This document shows positions 57,000 through 64,000 of a stretch of 64,000 bases of DNA, one piece after another. A model generated the notes under the pieces. It was not told the origin of the DNA, ran no database searches, and saw nothing but the letters and a program-made list of their open reading frames with translations. The translations under genes were made by a program, and so were the position numbers. The DNA is from Bryum argenteum (taxonomy: Eukaryota; Streptophyta; Bryopsida; Bryales; Bryaceae). The stretch covers positions 5,538,001 through 5,602,000 of the forward strand of contig CM073321.1 of the NCBI GenBank assembly GCA_037043015.1, read 5' to 3'. How positions within the stretch are numbered: the first letter of the stretch is position 1; the number at the start of each line of letters is the position of its first letter.

Positions 57000-58503
57000 A
57001 ATGGCAGGCAAGGGTGCCAGTCCACTAAGGTTATGGCTGCCGTGTGCTCCAAAGTGGGTTGTTTCGTGGACGAACCCCACTGCAGTTGAATTCTAGAACA
57101 ACAACATTGCAGAATTGATTGTCAGCACAAATCGACTTTTATTTTATCCTCATACGGAGCCTGACAAAGAGAAGGGCCTGTAACAGGGAAAATATGAAGT
57201 CTCGCAAAATGGCAAGGTTGATTCATATTTCCAGCTATTGATTACCCAACGCGAAGCGTCCAATAACTAGTTTCATCAAAAATTGCTAGTTTTAAGCCAA
57301 ACTCCAGTAAGGCATGCGCACTCCGAGTCCCAGACATCAGCAAGAAGGGGCTAAACTCGAGTTGAATGACCTTTGACTAAACTCAGAAAGGCGCACTCTC
57401 GGTAATGCATGCCGATAGCTGTGAATCTCTACACCTCGAGGTACATTCCTGATAACCTCTAATTCGACGCGTAAGGGCATGGACGAAACCGAAATACACC
57501 AACCTCAACTACCGGAGGCTTTCAACTAACCTCGAGGAGAATGACAAAAATAATAACATGAATCAATCAATTCCGTTGTAATCAACCATGCAACCTCAGA
57601 AATTCACCTCCAATCAGCAATCAAAGGCTTCCAGTTGACTCTCCGAGCAAACACCTTCCGATCACTCAATAGTGCTATAAACAACCTGAATATCTCTCCT
57701 CACAGTCGTCGAAGGCTTCCGATTGTCAAACAGAGTGATGAATTTGAATATGCAAGCTCAAAATGAAATTCGCAAGCGAGGAATTACTCGAGATTGCGCA
57801 GGCTTGAGAGGTGGAGCCACTAGCAAGGAGACACAAAGCGAGTAGGCGAGGGAGGACGCAAAGTGCGTGACGAGACAAGAGCTGCTGCAGTGCGGGGCGT
57901 ACTAATGGGACGCCCGAATTGGTAACCTTCTGACAGGCATTAAGATTTATTCGCTGAAGACTCTGTTAGCAATCCAAGAATCAAAGAACAACCACTATTT
58001 TAAGATCAGATCAAGCATGTCAAAGTGGTAAGTGAAGAAACAATCATGAAAATATTGACCACAGTTGAACTTCGGCAAGAGAACACAACAAGACAATGCT
58101 CCGATTTAGAGCCGAAGGACGCTACTCTAATAATTTACCAGGTAGGCTCAATTCAAAATTCAGTCCTTCCAAGGACACGTTGAAGTGATTGAAATCATGT
58201 TTTACGAGACGTAATTAGCAATCGCTAAACCTCCAGGAGTATGGAAGCTGTTGATTAAAATGCCTGTAGCTGTTCTACTTGGCTAGCATATCTTATAATC
58301 GATCACCATAATTTGCATCAAAATTAGGGCACCCACGGGGTTTCAGAAACTAGACCAAGTTTCACAGGAGTAATTGAAGAGTTCTAAAAAGCTCACAAAA
58401 GTTGAAATCCAATTAAGTTGCACTGAAGCTTAGAATCACCCAGCTAAAGGATCGAGCGCATAAAAAATAGGTAATTGACCATCATACGGTTGAGCAAATA
58501 TAC
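57000..58503. other. Possible YSL intron or element interior
   Basis: About 1.5 kb without a gene I can support. It would contain the downstream exons of the YSL gene if they existed, but I find no TYPSGTAT-like block on the minus strand. Confidence 0.4.
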
Positions 58504-59060
58504 CTTTCGAAGGATTACGATGGAAAAGATACCAACAAAGCTGACAATGGCAACAAACGCCATCATCCAAGCAAGACCAGGGTCTTTCACATTCTCGTTG
58601 CCAGAAATATCTCCAGTCCCTGCTTGAGTGTTTACCCGATCATACGTCTGCTGGCTCATACCGAGTAAGTATGAACCAAAACCACCTGCAAGCCTCCCAC
58701 ATTGTTATGCACTGCTCTACATAGTCCTCTCGAAGAAAAAAACCCTAAACAACATAATTAGTTAATTTGGAAACGAGTACAGCAATGCATATAGCTCTTG
58801 GCATACATTATCTGAAATTTTGCAATATTAAGTTTTGTGAAACGGATATGTCAACAAGGTGAAATTGTGCCAAAAGACATGATAGAATACATACCACTGA
58901 AAGCCACGCCATAACATGATACAACACACGTCTGGATGATAGTATTCTCTTGGCGTGTGAAAAACTTAGTGAAGTAGCCCAATTTCGTAGATATAGTGGT
59001 CCACAATCTGATGGCACGAATTCCGTATGAGTTGATAGAAGAGAGTGTTTTCACTGACAT
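58504..59060 (-). pseudogene. YSL-like: Yellow-stripe-like (YSL) transporter, two-exon fragment
   Basis: Two exons joined in phase: 59060-58895 (KLGYFTKFFTRQENTIIQTC, then VVSCYGVAFSG) and 58685-58504 (GGFGSYLLGMSQQTYD, then NENVKDPGLAWMMAFVAIVS and FVGIFSIVILRK). Borders are TG|GTATGT and GCAG|GT. The TRQEN-xx-QTCVV-x-C-x-G block followed by GGFGSYLxxM is diagnostic of YSL oligopeptide transporters, which carry metal-nicotianamine or phytosiderophore complexes across membranes. One transmembrane segment is visible in exon 2. The full family has about 14, so only a small internal part is here. Tandem repeats at 59098-59170 abut the 5' side, which suggests capture by a transposon or a truncated gene. 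Confidence 0.8.
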
Positions 59061-59097
59061 TGTAACAAATGCATCAATGGTGACTCGACCTTGCGTT

Positions 59098-59170
59098 CAA
59101 TTGACACTCTAGCGCGTTTCAATCGACACTCCAGCGCGTTTCAATTGACACTCCAGCGCGTTTCAAATGA
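59098..59170 (+). repeat. 22-bp tandem repeat
   Basis: Three units of 22 bp like CAATTGACACTCCAGCGCGTTT plus a partial fourth. The AGCGCGTTT/TGACG words resemble the subterminal repeats near 56.8 kb and 62.9-63.1 kb. Confidence 0.85.
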
Positions 59171-59333
59171 CGTATTGTGCACAACATGCAGTCAACACTA
59201 TTTAGAAATTCATACGAGAATGGAAATTTTAGTACTATTTTTAGATTTCCATGGTAGTAGGGGAGAGGTACCTGATCACCGTCGTTTGATTTTACTGGCG
59301 CACACTTGTAGGGTCACCTACTCAAAATCACTT

Positions 59334-59678
59334 ATGGCGGCCGGATTGCACTTGATCATAAGTATCCTGGCAGATATGGAGACCGATTCTACCACTGGTG
59401 CCTACGAGCTATTGCAAGAAGCAATTGTAGCAAGCAACCAGCAAGAGTTGGCATTGCGATTGAAGGCGGAGGGCTTCGATCCCTCCATTGCGCGCAGCTT
59501 CCTTCCAAACAAGGAAGTTTCTTCTATCAAGTCGTCCGTTGCGCCAGCGGTGCGCAGAAGTCAGCGTCTTCGCCGATCAGAATCGGTGGACTCCGATTAC
59601 CATCCAACGCAGAGGCAACGTGATTGCCAACGGAGCGACACCGACCAAGCTCGCATCTCTGTAAGTCCGCGCGCCTAA
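59334..59678 (+). CDS. Hypothetical Arg/Ser-rich protein
   Basis: Candidate start ATG 59334 (MAAGLHLIISILADMETDST), or 59376. Middle region is helical (YELLQEAIVASNQQELALRL), then VRRSQRLRRSESVDSDYHP, a basic segment like those of chromatin proteins, and the stop at 59676-59678. 114 residues. The complete CACTA element at 59732 lies 54 bp after the stop, so the original 3' end has been disrupted. No known domain. Confidence 0.4.
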   Translation: MAAGLHLIISILADMETDSTTGAYELLQEAIVASNQQELALRLKAEGFDPSIARSFLPNKEVSSIKSSVAPAVRRSQRLRRSESVDSDYHPTQRQRDCQRSDTDQARISVSPRA

Positions 59679-59728
59679 CGGCAGCAGCAAGCGCTCTTGT
59701 TCGTTGCACCTTTTTATATTCTAGTGTT

Positions 59729-59731
59729 GGC
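59729..59731 (+). other. Target-site duplication TGG (left)
   Basis: TGG precedes CACTACAAGGA and is repeated at 61379-61381 after the TAGTG end. Three-bp duplications are typical of CACTA transposase. Confidence 0.9.
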
Positions 59732-59884
59732 ACTACAAGGATATATGTGACCTGATTGACAAAACATTGACGTAATTCGGTCAATTGTCCCGTCAATTAG
59801 GAGACCCTGATTCGGTCACTTATTAACAAAAACATGTCGATTCGGCTGTCAAATCGGACAAGACTACACGTCAGCAAGTTCTTA

Positions 59885-60092
59885 TGGTGAGAGGAAAAAA
59901 AAAAAAAAGAAAAAAAAGAAAAAAGACAAAAAACATTTTTTCCACTGCCCGAATGTTTCGGGCAATACTTACTTTCAAAAAGCTCTCCAGCGAGTCCATG
60001 CTGATTACTTCAGAAGTCCCGCAACTCGCCGGAATCGAACTCGGGACCCCGACCTTCCAGACTACTACCTTACCAACCCGCCCTCCATTCAA
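59885..60092 (-). mobile_element. tRNA-derived SINE-like element
   Basis: On the minus strand it begins with a tRNA-like head: GGGCGGGTTGGTAAGGTAGT, then GGGTCCCGAGTTCGATTCCG, i.e. A-box-like and B-box-like promoter elements about 35 bp apart. It continues for about 120 bp, including the perfect hairpin GCCCGAA-TGT-TTCGGGC at 59947-59963, and ends in a T/C-rich tail (59893-59930 on the plus strand is A-rich). T-tailed SINEs are known in plants. I could not identify a target duplication. Confidence 0.6.
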
Positions 60093-60140
60093 CTCGATGA
60101 TTAATAAGGAATTTGTTTCAACTATATAGAGTTGTTGTTT

Positions 60141-60505
60141 TCAAACTCAGCAGACTTTGGCGGCCATTTTGACATAGTAAAACAACTTTTTTCAAAAACC
60201 TTTAGACTAAGAAAAGCTGGTAAATCAAGTTATGTTTCATCTCCAAAAATCCTTTTGTCATTTAAAGCCTCCATTCAAAAGTTATAGACAAAATTCAAAG
60301 AGGGTGTTTGAAAATATCAAAAAAGAAAATCCCTTGCTACCCCTCTTTGAATTTTGTCTATAACTTTTGATTGGAGGCTTTAAATAACAAACGAATTTTT
60401 GGTGATGAAACTTTACTAGGTTTACTAGCTTTTTTTATCCTAACAATTTTTGAAAAAAACTATTCTACTATGACAAAATTCTTGCTAAAGTCTGCTGATT
60501 TTTTT
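60141..60505. repeat. 365-bp foldback (inverted repeat)
   Basis: Arms 60141-60304 and 60341-60505 are inverted copies: CAGCAGACTTTGG ... GACATAGTA ... GCCTCCATTCAAAAGTTATAGACAAAATTCAAAGAGGG against its complement, with a few mismatches, and a 36-base loop. Transcription would give a long near-perfect hairpin, the type that yields small RNAs or that MITEs form. Confidence 0.85.
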
Positions 60506-61378
60506 TAAATCCCTAAATGACCTTCACGCCCCCATGCGGCTTCTAGAAGTAGAAAGTGAGAAAATTATGGTTCTTGGGCTGTGAATTATAGGATGACATG
60601 TAAATGTTGGGTAATTTTTAAGTTTTGTTAACCCCAAACTGTCCGTGTGTGTTTTTGGGAGCTCAAAACCTTGAAACTACGATTTTCTACCTCTATGCAT
60701 TCCCAAGGCTGTAAACCAAGATAATTTCTTTTTTTGAAACTTCCAACCGTAAGATCTTGTACTTAAGACTATTTTTAGTTACTCTTCAAAAAATGAACCG
60801 TTGGATGTTTACCATTTGCGAGATCATAACATCCAAAGTTTGTCTCCCAAGCTTTTTTGGGCATTGTCAAGATTGGTTTGGAAACTTTGGAGGCTGCCCT
60901 TGTAAAATTGGTAAACTTTTTGACCAAGAGCCCTTAGGAACTTAAGTAGTACTTTGGTTATGAACATAATTCCAATTCTTTTTTGAAAACCTAAATTTAA
61001 ACTGCCCGATCTTGGCTCGCACATCAAGAATTGCCCTAGAATATTGAAAAATTGAAATTCCACTTTGCAAATTTTACCACACCCACTTTGCAGTATAAGG
61101 AGCGCGGAGTAAAAATATTAGACAGAAAATATTACCTTCAACACCTTTATCTAGGTTGCCCGAAATTGCAAAAACCCATTTCGGACTTCAAGGATGGTTA
61201 GGAATTAAGTGCCCCCATTTTAGCAATTCCACGCTGGTCAAAAATAAAAAAGGTTGACAAGAAGTTGACAAGGAGTTGACAAAAACATTTATAATTTCCA
61301 AAGAAGACCTGCGACTTCGTCAATTTGGACATTTTCTTGTCAACTATTGGTCATATCGGGCCCTATTTCCTTGTAGTG
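60506..61378. other. Right part of the CACTA element, non-coding
   Basis: No gene. Short opposite ORFs at 60757-60945 and 60824-61063 have no motif. Confidence 0.5.
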
Positions 61379-61381
61379 TGG
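61379..61381 (+). other. Target-site duplication TGG (right)
   Basis: Matches 59729-59731. Confidence 0.9.
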
Positions 61382-61720
61382 CTGACCTAATTTCTACTAG
61401 CAATGGATGGATGCTGCTTGAATTGTGGGTACTATTCGATTACTTTGCAATGCTAGTGGCGGGAGACGGTGAGGGAAGAGCTTCGCACTTTACTGTTGGT
61501 TGCGGAGAGTTTTAGGGATTCGTGTAGTCGTCAATGCTGACAGTTAGGTCGGCGGCAATATTAAATCGCCATTTTTTTTCCTGACAAAAGCGCAGTCCTA
61601 AACGCGAGCTATTACAGCAGTGGCGGTCGCAGAGGCACGCACGCAATCAAGTGCAAAGGAACAAGGTGTTGGTGTCGGCGATACTCGCAGCACTGCGGAA
61701 GTCATTGGCGCGACACAATT
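61382..61720. other. No recognised gene
   Basis: About 340 bp after the CACTA insertion; would be the continuation of the interrupted 59.3-59.7 kb locus, but no matching coding sequence is evident. Confidence 0.35.
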
Positions 61721-61721
61721 A

Positions 61722-62529
61722 GATGGAGCAGTATAGCGAGGAGAAGGGTCGGAGGGGGAAGAAGGCGCGCGCGACCAAGCCGAGCGGTTCTCTCAAATGC
61801 CGCGGAGAGACTCAGCAAGAGCCACCCCCGACGGCAAAGTCGACTGAGAAGGGTGAGGGAGCGGGACTGCGAAACCGGCCGGTGTGCAGAAGCGGAAAGG
61901 CGTTGGACCGTCGCGGACGTCAATGGAGTTGAGCGAGGAGCTCACACCGCCATAGCGCGACGCTCCACGAACAGACACCTCCTCACTGTTAGGACGATCG
62001 TCACGCTCTTGGCCGCCACTAAACACGCCTCGAGGAAGGATGCGGAGCTCGGGTCAACAGCTGCAACACGGTTTGTAGCATCGGAGGACTCGGGCAGCGA
62101 AGATGACAAGGAGGGCAATGAGGACGATGACCTGGAAGACATGGACGGCGAGGAGGACGATGACCCGGTAGGGAAGGAACCGCTGCGCATCAAGGTGGAT
62201 CGCCATGGCTTCCGTGTAGGAGCCCACGAGCCTATACGGAGCTGCAAAATTTTGCTCGCTAATTGGATCCAACAGTGCAACCTGGCTGGCTTGGGCAGGA
62301 GAAGGAAGCGCAGAGGGCGCTCGTCCAACATTTGACTAGGGAATTTGAATTCTATGGAGGCAGCAACGAACTTAGCGTGAAGTGGTTTAAGAAGAAGATG
62401 TCGAGGTGTGTGACGCGGCTCAAGTATCAAATCAATAAGTTGATTAAGGTGGGAGCCGCAAAGCCAGCCGACATTGCCCAGCGTTATAGGGACAAATTGG
62501 TTGAGATGCTAGACGATCCAGACGTGTAG
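61722..62529 (+). pseudogene. Hypothetical basic/acidic protein, frameshifted
   Basis: Starts near ATG 61723 (MEQYSEEKGRRGKKARATK) or in the second frame at about 61950. The second frame has an acidic block (EDSGSEDDKEGNEDDDLEDM). Near 62260 it passes into another frame as QEKEAQRALVQHLTREFEFY, then GGSNELSVKWFKKKMSRCVT and RLKYQINKLIKVGAA, ending at 62529. The YGGS...KKKMSRCV helical region recalls the small accessory (TnpA/Ptta-like) transposase proteins of plant CACTA elements, but the resemblance is loose. Two frame changes argue for a pseudogene or unspliced exons. Confidence 0.4.
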
Positions 62530-63175
62530 CAAACGTCGCAGATCATGTCAAGCATTTTGCTGGGGAGGCCGTCCAAGACAGAGATAGCAAGTGATCAAGT
62601 GAAAAGAAAAAAACTCTAGATTGTGTAATGAAACACGGGATAGAGTACATGAATGTTTGAAAATTTGGGCACAATCTCTTCAGCTCTTTGTGTAGTACTT
62701 TGTGTAGTACATTTTTAGTCAAAATTAGATTACATCCACCGGCTTGTTGTTGTTTCTACAGAGCTGCAAAGGTGAGTTTGGGCTGTCGAATTGGTATCCA
62801 TGCTGCACCTTTTTGTACAAGAATGGGCATGACAACGTTCTGTATATTTACTTTGGGTATGTTAGTGTATGACAGTACGTTCTGTATGTTGCTTGAGTTT
62901 GTGTTTATTTTGACGTTTCGGATATGTTATTTATGACGTACGCATGTCAAGTTCCATCACTACGCGTTTCTTATGATGTCTTATCATGTTTCTCACGACG
63001 CGCGCATATCAAGTTGCATGGCTTTGCGTTTTTTATGACCTCAGATTGAGTTTCTTGCAAAAAATTGCGTTTCAGGTGACGTGAAACTGCGTTTGAACTT
63101 GTTAGAAATAACATGCCTGTGTCAGATACTCATGTTTAGACCGGTTCAATCTTTGTACTGATTAACAAAGTTGGA
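62530..63175. other. TGACG/ACGCG-rich non-coding stretch
   Basis: Repeats such as TTATGACGTACGCATGTCAAG and CACGACGCGCGCATATCAAG (about 62930-63010), the same type as the CACTA subterminal repeats elsewhere in the window. A direct repeat GTGTAGTACTTTGTGTAGTAC lies at 62692-62712. Confidence 0.6.
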
Positions 63176-63547
63176 GTGGGACAAATGTGGTTTTCTGGCA
63201 AATCACTAACAGCATGTGCATACATGCAACAGACTTTAAGATACAGACGAATGCCAACGAATGCGGAAATTGCCATCGAGGTGAAGGCAATGAGGCAAGC
63301 AGAAATCGATGCGCGGATGATGGCAAAGAAGCAGAAGTCAGAAGCCCAGGATGATTCCCGGATGGAGCGAATTGAAGCGTTGTGTGCAGCTCAAGAGGAA
63401 AGGTTGAAGAAGGTGGAGTACAAGATTGAAGCGTTGTGTGCAGCTCAAGACAAAAGGATGCAGAAGGTGGAGGACATGGTGAGGGAGATAATTGCAAAAA
63501 ACGCCAGGACCACACCTCCACCAGCGCAAAAGAAAGAACAACATTGA
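63176..63547 (+). CDS. Hypothetical coiled-coil protein
   Basis: 123 codons. A 57-bp direct duplication encodes two copies of a 19-residue coiled-coil unit (IEALCAAQEERLKKVEYK and IEALCAAQDKRMQKVEDM). A Lys/Met-rich segment (EVKAMRQAEIDARMMAKK) precedes it. The start is uncertain; the first in-frame ATG is at 63185. This is typical of the C-terminal dimerisation part of plant transposase accessory proteins, which fits the neighbouring ORF, but that is inference. Confidence 0.4.
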   Translation: MGQMWFSGKSLTACAYMQQTLRYRRMPTNAEIAIEVKAMRQAEIDARMMAKKQKSEAQDDSRMERIEALCAAQEERLKKVEYKIEALCAAQDKRMQKVEDMVREIIAKNARTTPPPAQKKEQH

Positions 63548-63574
63548 CCGACGTTGAGGCGGATATCTTTGCAG

Positions 63575-64000
63575 ACACCCAAGGACGAACTTGCACAGTC
63601 TCCAAAGCCCCTCGTGGACGTTGGAGAGCAGGCGCCAACGCTCCCCAACACGGAAGTCAATACAAAGGCTCTCACAGAGGTCCCCTCCCATGACGATATG
63701 GAGACGGGGGACGCTGGCCGCGAAGCTTCTCCGGAGGACACGGCCGTGGACGCATCTATAAAAGCAAATGATGGGCCTGCACCCACGGAGACGGTAATGG
63801 AAGGGCCAGTGGAACATGGGGTCACAGAGGAGTCCACGGATGAAGCGCACGGGACAGAGGATGCAGCCACTCTGGTAGACCTCCGCTCACCTTCACACGA
63901 AGGCAGTCATCAACAGAAAGATGTGACGGATGTTAAGACTTGCTCCGAAATACAGATCAAGTGTGTAAGAATTTTGTCGTCAGATTCCGACGTTAAGTCT
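63575..64000 (+). CDS. Acidic open frame running off the window (partial)
   Basis: Open for about 142 codons from a splice-acceptor-like TATCTTTGCAG (63564-63574) to the last base with no stop: TPKDELAQSPKPLVDVGEQA, then HDDMETGDAGREASPEDTAV and DLRSPSHEGSHQQKDVTD. It is acidic and low in complexity. It could be the next exon of the 63.18-63.55 kb gene. No domain is visible. Confidence 0.35.

Larger units (their letters stand above)
59732..61378. mobile_element. Complete non-autonomous CACTA element (1,647 bp)
   Basis: Begins CACTACAAGGATATATGTGACC and ends TCCTTGTAGTG. The reverse complement of the right end is CACTACAAGGAAATAGGGCC, so the terminal repeat is at least 11 bp. Flanked by TGG. 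Subterminal TTGAC/GTCAA words occur at both ends (TGATTGACAAAACATTGACG, left; GGTTGACAAGAAGTTGACAA, right). No transposase. It contains a SINE-like insertion and a large foldback. The boundaries are unambiguous. Confidence 0.93.

Overview
This window looks like transposon-dense nuclear DNA from a streptophyte, that is a charophyte alga or an early-diverging land plant. The evidence is the mix of families: a Ty3/gypsy LTR retrotransposon, CACTA elements carrying Tnp2, DUF4218 and DUF4216 domains, a Mutator-like transposase with a GCM1-like zinc-binding region, exons of a yellow-stripe-like (YSL) metal transporter, and GT-AG introns throughout. A Chara-like charophyte is my best guess, but it is a guess. 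Nearly every coding region is broken by in-frame stops or frameshifts, so most entries are pseudogenes.

Layout. 1-6.6 kb: remnants, including the C-terminal end of a Mutator-like transposase, one exon of a ParB/methyltransferase-like gene (gene B, copy 1) and repeat DNA. 6.67-16.48 kb: a complete gypsy element with two ~0.76-kb LTRs, a 5-bp target duplication (ATTAG) and a long extra ORF after integrase. It sits inside an intron of a small nuclear-type gene (gene C). 16.7-24.5 kb, minus strand: a gene pair A'-B' (copy 2). 25.3-28.6 kb: a degraded Mutator-like transposase, head-to-head with A'. 28.6-31.68 kb: a deletion-derived CACTA element. 31.7-33.4 kb: two ORFs of unknown type. 35-41.3 kb: a CACTA unit with a degenerate Tnp2 transposase on the minus strand, flanked by ~190-bp inverted repeats. 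42.0-42.5 kb: an orphan ADD zinc domain. 43.7-55.7 kb: gene pair A-B (copy 3, the best preserved), with a 4.9-kb higher-order tandem array in one intron. 56.5-64 kb: a transposase-associated domain fragment, two YSL exons, a complete 1.65-kb CACTA element (3-bp duplication TGG) containing a SINE-like insertion and a 365-bp foldback, and acidic/basic hypothetical ORFs that run off the window.

The main novelty candidate is gene B. It combines an N-terminal ParB-like region (GNHR motif) with a C-terminal region laid out like a beta-class N6-adenine/N4-cytosine amino-methyltransferase, but with the catalytic motifs altered. It always follows gene A at ~130-140 bp where both are present, occurs three times in 64 kb, and in copy 2 faces a Mutator-like transposase. 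In both full copies the same intron of gene A carries a large tandem array, yet the two arrays are unrelated by eye. This suggests a multicopy, possibly mobile, plant gene system built on a prokaryote-type DNA-modification architecture.
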